A stretch of 64,000 nucleotides of DNA from contig NZ_JAYGJO010000018.1 of the NCBI RefSeq assembly GCF_035013185.1, positions 41,648 to 105,647 on the forward strand, written 5' to 3'. Origin of the DNA: Acerihabitans sp035013185. GTDB taxonomy: Bacteria; Pseudomonadota; Gammaproteobacteria; Enterobacterales; Enterobacteriaceae. Made by a program: the position numbers and the translations under genes. How positions within the stretch are numbered: position 1 is the first letter of the stretch; each line of letters opens with the position of its first letter. A model generated the notes under the pieces. The model was not told the origin of the DNA. It did not search any database and saw nothing but the letters and a program-made list of their open reading frames with translations. Below are positions 50,407 through 59,347 of the stretch, piece by piece.

Positions 50407-51813
50407 TCAATAAGGTGCGTCGGGTGTGGTAATGCGAATCAGTTTTTCATTCACAAATTCATGGATGCCAGAAGGGGATTGTTCTCGGCCATAGCCAGAG
50501 TTTTTGGTGCCGCCAAACGGCAGTTCAGGGGCAATGCCGGTGGTGTGGTTGATGTACACCATACCGGCGTCGATTTGTCGCGCCACGGCCACGGCCTTGG
50601 CGGTGTCGGTGCCAAATACACTCCCCCCCAAGCCAAACTCGGTATCATTAGCCAGTTCGATGGCCTGAGCTTCATCCTTGACGGCAAAAATACACAGCAC
50701 CGGCCCAAAGATCTCTTGTGAATAGGCGGCTGTGCCGGGTTTGATGTTGGTGAGTATGGTGGGTTCCATATAGGCACCGGCACGATCCAGACGATGACCA
50801 CCATAGACCAGGGTAGCACCTTCACGCACCGCGATTTCTACTTGTTCAACCACTTCCTGCACCGCTTTTTCACTGCTCAAAGGCGCCAACTGGGTGGAGG
50901 GATCGAGGGGATCGCCCACCTTGATTTGCGCATAAAGAGCCCGCGCTTTACTGATAAATGCGTCAGCGACGTCGGCCAATACGATAATACGTTTTGGCGA
51001 TACGCACACTTGGCCTGCATTCCATAACCGGCCCATGGCGGCGGTATTCACCGCCAGATCCAGATCGGCATCTGCCAGGACGACAAATGCATCACTACCG
51101 CCGAGTTCTAGCGTGGATTTTTTCACGTATTTGCCTGCTTCGGCGGCAAAGCTGGATCCCGCAGTTTCGCTGCCGGTAAGCGATACGCCTTTGATGCGTT
51201 TATCGCCGATGAGATTGGAAACTTTGGAACCCGGGACAAACAGGTTGGTATAAACCCCTTTAGGCGCGCCGGCCTGAGCAAAAATATCCTCCATGATCGC
51301 CGCACACTGCGGCACATTGGAGGCATGTTTCAACACCATGGTGTTGCCGGCCATGATATTTGGCGCGGCTGAACGGGTGATCTGATAAAACGGGAAGTTC
51401 CAAGGTTGTACGCTGAGCAGTACGCCAATCGGCTCATAGGTTAAAAAAGCACTGCCGATGGGGGTGTCCAACGGTTTATCGGCCAGAAACGCTGTACCGT
51501 GATCGGCATAATAATCAAAAATATTGGCGCACAACTCCACTTCTCCAATGCCTTCGGCCAACCGCTTTCCCATTTCAATGGTGCAAAGTCTGCCCAATGT
51601 TTGCTTTTGTTCACGCATGATTGCCGCCACTTTATGTAACAGAGCGGCTCGCTGGGTAAAGGGGGTGTGTTTCCACTGGCTAAACGCACGATCGGCGTTG
51701 GCCAGCAGGGTTTCAATCTGTTCGTCGCTCATGACCTCGAACTGTTTTTCAATTTTATTGGTGGCCGGATTGACGGTTTTAATGGATGACGGTGTTGCTT
51801 TAAGTACACTCAT
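50407..51813 (-). CDS. NAD(P)-dependent semialdehyde dehydrogenase (Sad-like)
   Basis: 468-residue aldehyde dehydrogenase. Cofactor-binding VQPWNFPFYQITRSAAPN and LTGSETAGSSFA, catalytic Glu in LELGGSDAFVVLADADL, catalytic Cys in NAGQVCVSPKRIIV, and EIFGPVLCIF with PFGGTKNSGYGRE at the end. It resembles E. coli Sad (YneI), the NAD-dependent succinate-semialdehyde dehydrogenase, more than GabD. It is divergent from frmR with 214 bases between, so a wider role in aldehyde detoxification is possible. Substrate is inferred from family only. Confidence 0.87.
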   Translation of the reverse strand: MSVLKATPSSIKTVNPATNKIEKQFEVMSDEQIETLLANADRAFSQWKHTPFTQRAALLHKVAAIMREQKQTLGRLCTIEMGKRLAEGIGEVELCANIFDYYADHGTAFLADKPLDTPIGSAFLTYEPIGVLLSVQPWNFPFYQITRSAAPNIMAGNTMVLKHASNVPQCAAIMEDIFAQAGAPKGVYTNLFVPGSKVSNLIGDKRIKGVSLTGSETAGSSFAAEAGKYVKKSTLELGGSDAFVVLADADLDLAVNTAAMGRLWNAGQVCVSPKRIIVLADVADAFISKARALYAQIKVGDPLDPSTQLAPLSSEKAVQEVVEQVEIAVREGATLVYGGHRLDRAGAYMEPTILTNIKPGTAAYSQEIFGPVLCIFAVKDEAQAIELANDTEFGLGGSVFGTDTAKAVAVARQIDAGMVYINHTTGIAPELPFGGTKNSGYGREQSPSGIHEFVNEKLIRITTPDAPY

Positions 51814-51981
51814 GATAACGAATATCCTTATTGAATAGATGTAACTTAGAGAGAACCAAGCATCTCGTCATGGCATTATAGGCCGGTGAAAAGTTATTTC
51901 TTATCGTCTGCAACTATCAAAGCCATAGGCTAGGGTGAGCGTTGCGATAACCGCCAGTGGTTGATCTTTTGCTTACACTTG

Positions 51982-52005
51982 ATACTATACCCCCCCTCAC
52001 TATAT
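51982..52005. promoter_or_regulatory. FrmR operator
   Basis: ATACTATA then a run of seven C and then CACTATAT: A/T-rich inverted-repeat flanks around a C/G tract, the architecture of FrmR/RcnR-class operators. It lies 22 bases upstream of the frmR ATG in the divergent region with the aldehyde dehydrogenase gene. Confidence 0.75.
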
Positions 52006-52027
52006 GTTACTCTCATCGGGTGGAGTT

Positions 52028-52303
52028 ATGCCGCGTTCATCAGAAGATAAAAAACGTATGTTGCTTCGGGTTCGACGAATCAAAGGCCAGGTCGAAGCGT
52101 TGGAGCGGGCGTTGGAATCCGGGGTTGACTGCGACGCCCTGTTGCAACAGATTGCCGCAGTGCGAGGTGCGTCCCACGGCTTGATGTCAGAGCTTATGGA
52201 AATCCATATCCGCGACGAGCTGGGCCAACCGGATTTGAGCGATCTGGAAAAAATCGCGCGGGTTAATGGTGTCGCCAGCCTGGTGCGGTCATATTTAAAG
52301 TAG
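52028..52303 (+). CDS. frmR: Formaldehyde-responsive repressor FrmR
   Basis: 91-residue CsoR/RcnR-family repressor, the E. coli length. It has the formaldehyde-sensing pair Pro2 and Cys35 (MPRSSEDKK; GVDCDALLQQ) and His60; the metal site of RcnR (His3) is absent. RVRRIKGQVEALERALE and IAAVRGASHGLMSELMEIHI are typical. The start is ATG 52028 with TGGAG directly before it; a frame start at 52004 falls inside the operator. frmA follows after 53 bases. Confidence 0.92.
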   Translation: MPRSSEDKKRMLLRVRRIKGQVEALERALESGVDCDALLQQIAAVRGASHGLMSELMEIHIRDELGQPDLSDLEKIARVNGVASLVRSYLK

Positions 52304-52356
52304 TCCGTCCACTAGCCTATAGTTGTGTTGAATGTCTTTATTTTTGGAGAAACCTT

Positions 52357-53466
52357 ATGAAATCTCGTGCAGCCGTGGCTTTTGCACCGGGTCAGCCGCT
52401 CAAAATCGTTGAAATTGATGTCGCACCGCCGGAAAAAGGCGAGGTATTAGTTAAAATTACCCACACAGGCGTGTGTCACACCGATGCGTTCACCCTGTCC
52501 GGGGACGATCCTGAAGGGGTGTTTCCCGCAGTGCTGGGGCATGAGGGCGGCGGTATCGTGATGGAAGTGGGCGAAGGCGTGACCAGCGTCAAGGTTGGCG
52601 ATCACGTGATTCCGCTTTACACCGCTGAATGCGGCGTGTGTAAATTTTGCACCTCGGGTAAAACCAATCTGTGCCAGGCGGTGCGGGCCACTCAGGGAAA
52701 AGGGCTCATGCCTGACGGCACCACCCGTTTTTCCTATAACGGTCAGCCGGTATATCACTATATGGGCACCAGTACCTTTAGTGAGTATACCGTGGTGGCG
52801 GAGATTTCCCTGGCAGTGGTCAATCCTAAGGCGCCGCTGGAGAAGGTGTGTTTATTGGGCTGCGGTGTGACCACCGGTATCGGCGCGGTGCATAATACCG
52901 CTAAGGTCAAGGCCGGAGATACCGTGGCAATCTTTGGTTTGGGCGGAATCGGCCTGGCGGCTATCCAAGGGGCAGTGCAGGCAAAAGCGGGTCGGATTAT
53001 CGCCATCGATACCAATGCGGATAAGTTTGCCCTGGCTCAATCCATGGGCGCGACAGAGTGCATTAACCCGAAGGATCACGCGCGGCCAATTCAGGAGGTG
53101 ATTGTCGAATTGACCGATGGCGGGGTGGATTTCAGTTTTGAATGTATCGGCAACGTGGATGTGATGCGCTCTGCGTTAGAATGCTGCCATAAGGGGTGGG
53201 GGGAAAGTATTATTATTGGAGTGGCGGGCGCGGGTAAGGAAATCAGCACCCGTCCTTTCCAGTTGGTTACCGGCCGGGTTTGGCGCGGCTCGGCTTTTGG
53301 TGGCGTCAAAGGACGCAGCCAACTGCCCGGTATGGTAGAGCAGGCGATGTCCGGAGAGATCGATCTCGACCCGTTCATTACCCATACCTTGCCGCTGGAG
53401 CAGATTAACCAAGCGTTTGAGCTGATGCATGAAGGGAAGTCGATTCGCACCGTTATCCATTTTTAA
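52357..53466 (+). CDS. frmA: S-(hydroxymethyl)glutathione dehydrogenase (class III ADH)
   Basis: 369-residue zinc alcohol dehydrogenase that oxidises the glutathione-formaldehyde adduct to S-formylglutathione with NAD. Catalytic zinc ligands in HTGVCHTDAFTLSG and LGHEGGG, structural zinc cysteines in ECGVCKFCTSGKTNLC, Rossmann motif FGLGGIGLAAIQGA, the class III Arg-rich FGGVKGRSQLPGMVEQAM and EGKSIRTVIHF end. A strong GGAGAAA precedes ATG. frmB (S-formylglutathione hydrolase), next in the E. coli operon, is not found; 437 bases without a gene follow. Confidence 0.96.
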   Translation: MKSRAAVAFAPGQPLKIVEIDVAPPEKGEVLVKITHTGVCHTDAFTLSGDDPEGVFPAVLGHEGGGIVMEVGEGVTSVKVGDHVIPLYTAECGVCKFCTSGKTNLCQAVRATQGKGLMPDGTTRFSYNGQPVYHYMGTSTFSEYTVVAEISLAVVNPKAPLEKVCLLGCGVTTGIGAVHNTAKVKAGDTVAIFGLGGIGLAAIQGAVQAKAGRIIAIDTNADKFALAQSMGATECINPKDHARPIQEVIVELTDGGVDFSFECIGNVDVMRSALECCHKGWGESIIIGVAGAGKEISTRPFQLVTGRVWRGSAFGGVKGRSQLPGMVEQAMSGEIDLDPFITHTLPLEQINQAFELMHEGKSIRTVIHF

Positions 53467-53902
53467 GCCAAAGGTTGCGCACCTGCATTACGGGAGTCGG
53501 GACATCGGTGATGCTTAGCAAGGCTTATGGGCAATCGCCGTCGGGTACTTTAGGGCATTGGGGGGAGAGATTTTAACCCCTTCGTGCCCGCATGACTTTC
53601 CTCCGCCAAACCTCCTCCTGGCCAGCAAAATGCCCATGCGGCAAATAATGATTGCTCAGCATGCATATTTTGAGGCTGCGCCATACTGTGGAAGGTGGTA
53701 TTTATAATCTCAGGTATTTTATTTAGCAATAAGTGGATGGCAAAGACAAAATAACCGCAACGGATCATAATCCGATCAGCAACGTGAAGTATGACGGATA
53801 TAAGTTATTACCGAATGACTCTATTTGGTAAGGGGACTTGTTATGCCGCCACCAAGGTCTGAATAAAATAAAAAAATTATATATTCTATCCGGAGAAAAA
53901 TA
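53467..53902. other. Intergenic region between frmA and scpA
   Basis: 436 bases without a gene. A minus-strand frame at 53550-53768 has no ribosome site and no motif. There is no trace of frmB. TCCGGAGAAA near 53890 is the scpA ribosome site. Confidence 0.55.
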
Positions 53903-56047
53903 ATGGCTCAGTCAGAGGTATGGGAAAAACTTGCCAATAAAGAATTGGCGAGATTGGGAAAGAGCGTGGCGGATCTTAGCACCGAGACGCCGGAAGAAAT
54001 TACTATTAAACCGCTTTACACTGCTGACGATCTTAATCACCTTGAGGTGACCGGCTCATTGCCGGGCATGGCACCTTTTGTGCGCGGCCCTCGGGCGACC
54101 ATGTATGCAGCCCAGCCGTGGACGATTCGACAATATGCCGGTTTTTCAACAGCTACCGAGTCCAACGCTTTTTATCGCCGCAATTTGGCCGGTGGACAAA
54201 AGGGATTGTCGGTCGCGTTCGACCTGCCTACGCACCGGGGTTACGATTCTGATAACGATCGGGTGGCTGGCGATGTTGGCAAGGCCGGTGTGGCTATCGA
54301 TAGCGTAGAGGACATGAAGATTCTCTTTGATCAGATCCCGCTGGATAAGATGTCGGTTTCCATGACCATGAATGGCGCGGTTATTCCGATCATGGCCTTT
54401 TATATTGTCGCTGCTGAAGAACAGGGGGTTGCCCCGGCCCAGCTTACCGGTACCATTCAAAATGATATTTTGAAAGAATACCTGTGTCGTAATACCTATA
54501 TTTATCCGCCAAAACCGTCGATGCGAATTATTTCTGACATCATTGCCTATTGTTCTAGCAATATGCCGAAATTTAATACCATCAGTATCAGTGGCTACCA
54601 TATGGGGGAAGCTGGCGCCAATTGCGTGCAGCAGGTCGCGTTTACCATTGCCGACGGTATTGAATATATCCAGGCGGCGCTGGCTGCCGGTCTGGATATT
54701 GATGATTTTGCTCCGCGGCTGTCGTTTTTCTTCGGCATCGGTATGGATCTGTTTATGAACGTGGCTATGCTGCGCGCCGCGCGTTATTTATGGAGCGAGG
54801 CGGTCAGCAGTTTCGGTTCCACCAATCCTAAATCCCAGGCGCTACGGACCCATTGTCAAACCTCCGGCTGGAGCCTGACGGAACAAGACCCCTATAACAA
54901 TGTGATTCGTACGACCATTGAGGCCTTGGGGGCCACTTTGGGCGGGACCCAGTCGCTGCATACCAATGCGTTTGATGAAGCGTTGGGCCTGCCTACCGAT
55001 TTCTCCGCACGTATCGCGCGTAATACCCAGATTATCCTGCAGGAAGAGTCAGCAATCTGCCGTACGGTGGATCCACTGGCGGGTTCCTATTATGTCGAAA
55101 ACCTGACCGACCAAGTGGTTAAGGCGGCGCGGGAGATTATCCATCAAATTGGTGACGTGGGTGGTATGGCCAAGGCCATTGAAGCCGGTTTGCCCAAACG
55201 GATGATCGAAGAAGCGTCCGCCCGCCAGCAGTCACTGATTGATCAAGGAAAACGGGTGATCGTCGGGGTGAATAAATACAAGCTCGCCCATGAGGATGCC
55301 ACGTCGGTGTTGGAGATCGACAACGTTAAGGTACGGATAGAACAGGTTGAGCGCTTAAGGCAGATCCGTGCTACCCGCGATAGCGCAGCCGTGACCGATG
55401 CGCTGGCTGCCATCGGACACGCGGCTCGCGACGGGGGTAATTTGTTGGATGCGGCGATTCACGCCGCGCGGTTGCGCGCCACGCTGGGTGAGATTTCCAC
55501 GGCGATTGAAGAGGCTTTTGGTCGTTATCTGGTTCAAACCAACTGTGTTACCGGCGTTATTGCCAATAGTTACCATCAGAGTGCTGAAGGTACGGCGGAA
55601 TTTGATCAGATAAAAAACATTACCGATCGTTTTCTGGCGGAGCAGGGCCGCAGACCACGGATCCTGGTGGCAAAAATGGGCCAGGATGGCCACGATCGCG
55701 GCGCTAAGGTGATTGCCAGTGCCTATTCTGACTTGGGTTTTGACGTGGATCTCAGCCCGATGTTCTCCACCCCGCAAGAGATTGCCAAACTGGCGGTGGA
55801 GAATGATGTGCATGTGATTGGCGCGTCGTCGCTGGCTGCCGGGCATAAGACACTGATCCCGGCGCTGGTGGAAGCCCTGGCGGATTATGGCCGGGCGGAT
55901 ATTAAAGTGGTGGCCGGCGGAGTGATCCCGCCCCAGGATTATGACTACCTGTATGCCCGCGGTGTGGTCGCGATTTATGGACCCGGCACCCCGATGTTGG
56001 CCAGCGTGCGTGATGTCCTTAGCAAAATCAGTGACTGCCATGATTAA
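53903..56047 (+). CDS. scpA: Methylmalonyl-CoA mutase ScpA (sleeping beauty mutase)
   Basis: 714-residue adenosylcobalamin-dependent mutase that interconverts succinyl-CoA and methylmalonyl-CoA. The TIM-barrel part shows PWTIRQYAGFSTATESNAFY, GLSVAFDLPTHRGYDSDN and SGYHMGEAGANCVQQVAFT. The B12-binding domain carries KMGQDGHDRGAKVIASAYS near residue 595 with the cobalt-ligand DGHDRG, and ASSLAAGHKTLIP. Same length as E. coli ScpA. First gene of scpA-argK-scpB-scpC; its stop overlaps argK by 8 bases. Cobalamin must come from synthesis or uptake elsewhere. Confidence 0.97.
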   Translation: MAQSEVWEKLANKELARLGKSVADLSTETPEEITIKPLYTADDLNHLEVTGSLPGMAPFVRGPRATMYAAQPWTIRQYAGFSTATESNAFYRRNLAGGQKGLSVAFDLPTHRGYDSDNDRVAGDVGKAGVAIDSVEDMKILFDQIPLDKMSVSMTMNGAVIPIMAFYIVAAEEQGVAPAQLTGTIQNDILKEYLCRNTYIYPPKPSMRIISDIIAYCSSNMPKFNTISISGYHMGEAGANCVQQVAFTIADGIEYIQAALAAGLDIDDFAPRLSFFFGIGMDLFMNVAMLRAARYLWSEAVSSFGSTNPKSQALRTHCQTSGWSLTEQDPYNNVIRTTIEALGATLGGTQSLHTNAFDEALGLPTDFSARIARNTQIILQEESAICRTVDPLAGSYYVENLTDQVVKAAREIIHQIGDVGGMAKAIEAGLPKRMIEEASARQQSLIDQGKRVIVGVNKYKLAHEDATSVLEIDNVKVRIEQVERLRQIRATRDSAAVTDALAAIGHAARDGGNLLDAAIHAARLRATLGEISTAIEEAFGRYLVQTNCVTGVIANSYHQSAEGTAEFDQIKNITDRFLAEQGRRPRILVAKMGQDGHDRGAKVIASAYSDLGFDVDLSPMFSTPQEIAKLAVENDVHVIGASSLAAGHKTLIPALVEALADYGRADIKVVAGGVIPPQDYDYLYARGVVAIYGPGTPMLASVRDVLSKISDCHD

Positions 56048-57035
56048 CGTCGGGCAGATGGACAGCCTGGCCACGCAATTGATCGCTGGCGATCGGGTGG
56101 CGCTGGCACGGGCTATGACGCTGGTGGAGAGTATCCATCCGCTGCATCAGGAATCGGCCACGTTATTGCTCGATCGGATTATGCCTCATACCGGTAAGGC
56201 GAAACGTTTGGGCATCACCGGAGTGCCCGGCGCCGGTAAAAGTACCTTTCTTGAGGCTTTGGGCGGCTATTTGCTCACCCTTGAGCTGAAGGTCGCCATT
56301 ATCGCCATCGATCCCAGCAGTCCACTGAGCGGCGGTAGCATCCTGGGGGATAAAACCCGCATGTCGATGCTTTCCCGGGCAGAGCATGCTTTTATCCGGC
56401 CAGTTCCCACCGGCGGTTATTTAGGGGGAACCAGCCGTCGGACCCGAGAGCTGATGTTGTTATGCGAGGCCGCAGGATATGACGTGGTGATCGTCGAAAC
56501 GGTGGGGGTTGGGCAATCCGAAGTGGATATCGCCCATCTGGTTGACTGTTTCCTGTCGCTACAAATTGCCGGTGCCGGTGATGAACTACAAGGGATTAAA
56601 AAGGGCATCATGGAAATGGCGGATATTGTGGTGATCAATAAGGACGATGGTGAAAATCACGCCCGGGTGATGCTCACGCGCCAAATGTACCAGTCTTCGC
56701 TGAGCATCATGCGCCGCAAATATCCTGAGTGGGCACCGAGGGTCTTAACCTGCAGTGCGTTGCTTCAGCAGGGGATCGCCGAAATTTGGTGTGACATCGA
56801 GGATTTTTATCGGCAAATGACGGTCGAGGAACGGCTAACGGCGCTGCGCAAACAGCAGCAGCTCGACGCAATGCGTAAACAGATTGAGGAACAGACGCTA
56901 CAGGCGCTGTTTGCCCGAGCAGATGTCCAGGCACGTTATAGTCAGGCATTGCAACAGGTGGAAGGGCACCATGCATCCCCGCGCGGCGCCGTTAACGATG
57001 TTGCCCACTATATTATTGAAAAATTAAACCATTAA
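56040..57035 (+). CDS. argK: MeaB/ArgK GTPase chaperone of the mutase
   Basis: 331-residue G3E P-loop GTPase (YgfD/MeaB), the E. coli length, that loads and protects the B12 cofactor of ScpA. Walker A GVPGAGKST (61-69), base-II region DKTRMSMLSRAEHAFIRPVP, EAAGYDVVIVETVGVGQSE as switch II, and NKDDG for guanine recognition are visible. ATG 56040 lies inside scpA; a longer frame from 55941 reads scpA DNA out of frame and was rejected. Translational coupling with the mutase is likely. Confidence 0.95.
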   Translation: MINVGQMDSLATQLIAGDRVALARAMTLVESIHPLHQESATLLLDRIMPHTGKAKRLGITGVPGAGKSTFLEALGGYLLTLELKVAIIAIDPSSPLSGGSILGDKTRMSMLSRAEHAFIRPVPTGGYLGGTSRRTRELMLLCEAAGYDVVIVETVGVGQSEVDIAHLVDCFLSLQIAGAGDELQGIKKGIMEMADIVVINKDDGENHARVMLTRQMYQSSLSIMRRKYPEWAPRVLTCSALLQQGIAEIWCDIEDFYRQMTVEERLTALRKQQQLDAMRKQIEEQTLQALFARADVQARYSQALQQVEGHHASPRGAVNDVAHYIIEKLNH

Positions 57036-57047
57036 GGGAAAAGAATC

Positions 57048-57833
57048 ATGGCGTATGAATTTGTCAAAGTGCTGATAGAAAATCGAGTGGGTATTATTGA
57101 ATTCAATTATTCCAAAAAACTGAATGCGCTGAGCGCGGTATTTATTCGCGATATTCTTCAAGCACTGGAAGATTTGAATAATATCGATATCCGCTGTGTG
57201 ATCCTGCGCGCGCCGCAAGGTACCAAGGTATTTTCCGCTGGGCATGATATCCATGAATTGCCAAAAACCCGGCGCGATCCTCTGGCTTATGATGATCCAC
57301 TGCGGCAGATTACCCGAGCCATTCAGAAATTCCCAAAACCGATTATTTCTATGGTGGAAGGTAGCGTCTGGGGCGGTGCGTTTGAACTGATTATGAGTTC
57401 CGACATTATTATCGCCAGTAATTTGTCCACCTTCTCAATGACGCCGGTTAATCTGGGGGTGCCGTATAACCTGGTGGGGATCCATAATCTGATCCGTGAC
57501 GCCGGTTTCCATATCGTCAAGGAGCTGATCTTTACCGCCGCGCCGATCTCGGCCGAACGGGCGTTAAATGTTGGCATTCTCAACCATATAGTTGACCCCG
57601 CCGATCTGGAGACATTTACCATGCGTATGGCCTGTACCATTGCGGAAAAAGCGCCGCTGGCGGTGGCGGTGATTAAGGAAGAGCTGCGGGTGCTGGGCGA
57701 AGCGCACACATTGAACTCTGATGAATTTGAACGCATTCAGGGATTGCGGCGGGTGGTATATGACAGCCAGGACTATCAGGAAGGGATGGCGGCGTTTATG
57801 GAAAAACGCAAAGCAAATTTTATCGGCCATTAA
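57048..57833 (+). CDS. scpB: Methylmalonyl-CoA decarboxylase ScpB
   Basis: 261-residue crotonase-fold enzyme (YgfG), the E. coli length, that decarboxylates methylmalonyl-CoA to propionyl-CoA. Oxyanion-hole loops lie in VFSAGHDIHELPK and MVEGSVWGGAFELIMSSD; IIASNLSTFSMTPVNLGVPY and the C-terminal YDSQDYQEGMAAFMEKRKAN are typical. AAGGGAAAAG precedes the ATG, 12 bases after argK. It uses the R-isomer made by ScpA directly, so no epimerase is needed. Confidence 0.96.
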   Translation: MAYEFVKVLIENRVGIIEFNYSKKLNALSAVFIRDILQALEDLNNIDIRCVILRAPQGTKVFSAGHDIHELPKTRRDPLAYDDPLRQITRAIQKFPKPIISMVEGSVWGGAFELIMSSDIIIASNLSTFSMTPVNLGVPYNLVGIHNLIRDAGFHIVKELIFTAAPISAERALNVGILNHIVDPADLETFTMRMACTIAEKAPLAVAVIKEELRVLGEAHTLNSDEFERIQGLRRVVYDSQDYQEGMAAFMEKRKANFIGH

Positions 57834-57868
57834 AGCCGCCCGGCAAACCGGCGAAAGGAGCATGTATC

Positions 57869-59347
57869 ATGAGTGATTATACGGTAATGACGGCGGATGA
57901 GGCTGCGGAGTTAATTTCCCATGGCGATATGGTGGCGTTTAGCGGTTTTACCCCCGCCGGCGCGCCGAAAGCCCTGCCCGAGGCGCTGGCTCGACGGGCG
58001 ACTGAACTGCATCGGCGTGAGCAACCGTTTCAGATAAAATTGCTGACCGGTGCATCCATTGGTGCGTTGGCGGATAACCAGTTGGCGGAAGCGGAGGCCG
58101 TTTCTTGGCGGGCGCCGTATCAGACCGCCACGGTACTGCGGGAGAAAATCAACCAAGGCGCGGTCAACTTCGTCGATTTGCACTTAAGTGAAGTGGCGCA
58201 AATGGTGAATTACGGCTTTTTTGGCCCCATTGATATTGCGGTGATCGAAGCGTCGGCCGTGACACCAGAAGGGCGGGTCTATCTCACCAGTGGCATCGGC
58301 AACTCGCCGGTCTATTTGCAGCAGGCGCGGCAGGTGATTATTGAGTTGAACGACTACCACTCCCCACGCATTAGGGAGATGAGTGATATCGTCTCACTTG
58401 GCGCGCCGCCACTGCGCTCGATGGTTCCGGTGTTCCATACGCTCGACCGGGTAGGCGAGAATTATGTACAAATTGATCCGAAAAAAATCGTGGCGGTGGT
58501 GCCTACCCACCTGGCGGATCAAATTACCGAGTTTGGCAACGAAAACCCCCTGTGTAGCGCCATAGCCCATAATGTGGAACAGTTTTTGCTGGCGGAGTTG
58601 CACGCTCAGCGGATACCCGCCGGTTTTTTACCGCTGCAAAGCGGCGTAGGAAACATTAATAACGCGGTGTTAAAAGCACTGGGAAAAAATCCGGAAATTC
58701 CGCCGTTTATGATGTATTCCGAAGTGCTGCAATCATCGGTGATCGACTTACTGGAACAAGGGAAAATCCTCGGTGCCAGTGCGTCCAGCCTGACCGTGCC
58801 GCCGGCGATATTGCAGCATATCTACGGCAATATGGATTTTTTCAGCGAGCGGATTGTGCTCAGGCCACAGGAGATTTCCAATAACCCAGAGATCATTCGT
58901 CGGCTCGGGGTGATAGCGCTAAACGTTGGGCTGGAGTTCGATATCTACGGCCATGCCAACTCTACCCATGTGGCTGGCGTGAATTTAATGAACGGTATTG
59001 GCGGCAGCGGGGATTTTGAACGAAATGCTTATCTGTCGATCTTTATGGCGCCTTCCATTGCTCGAGGCGGCAAGATTTCCACCATTGTGCCCATGTGCTC
59101 CCATGTAGATCACAGTGAGCACAGCGTAAAGGTGATCATCACGGAAAATGGCGTGGCCGATTTGCGTGGTCTGTCGCCGCTGCAACGGGCGCAGACCATT
59201 ATCGAGCACTGCGCGCACCCGATGTATCAGGAGTATCTTTACCAGTACCTGGCCCGGGGCAAAAGCGGTCATATTCATCATGATCTGGCTCATGCCTTCG
59301 ACCTGCATCAAAATCTGATCGAGCATGGCAGTATGCTGGCTCTATAG
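57869..59347 (+). CDS. scpC: Propionyl-CoA:succinate CoA transferase ScpC
   Basis: 492-residue CoA transferase (YgfH), the E. coli length, that regenerates succinyl-CoA while releasing propionate, closing the scp cycle. Class I family features: FSGFTPAGAPKALPEALARR, TGASIGALADNQLAEA, the catalytic region GNENPLCSAI with nearby NANSTHVAGVNLMNGIGGSG, and MCSHVDHSEHSVKVIITENG. CGAAAGGAG precedes the ATG. The stop overlaps the convergent LysR gene tail by 6 bases. Confidence 0.96.
   Translation: MSDYTVMTADEAAELISHGDMVAFSGFTPAGAPKALPEALARRATELHRREQPFQIKLLTGASIGALADNQLAEAEAVSWRAPYQTATVLREKINQGAVNFVDLHLSEVAQMVNYGFFGPIDIAVIEASAVTPEGRVYLTSGIGNSPVYLQQARQVIIELNDYHSPRIREMSDIVSLGAPPLRSMVPVFHTLDRVGENYVQIDPKKIVAVVPTHLADQITEFGNENPLCSAIAHNVEQFLLAELHAQRIPAGFLPLQSGVGNINNAVLKALGKNPEIPPFMMYSEVLQSSVIDLLEQGKILGASASSLTVPPAILQHIYGNMDFFSERIVLRPQEISNNPEIIRRLGVIALNVGLEFDIYGHANSTHVAGVNLMNGIGGSGDFERNAYLSIFMAPSIARGGKISTIVPMCSHVDHSEHSVKVIITENGVADLRGLSPLQRAQTIIEHCAHPMYQEYLYQYLARGKSGHIHHDLAHAFDLHQNLIEHGSMLAL

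Noticed and set aside
53550..53768. Possible frmB remnant after frmA
   Set aside because: Neither strand shows esterase motifs such as GxSMGG; no trace of frmB.
55941..56039. Longer start for argK
   Set aside because: The extra residues come from scpA DNA read in another frame; ATG 56040 gives the exact E. coli length.
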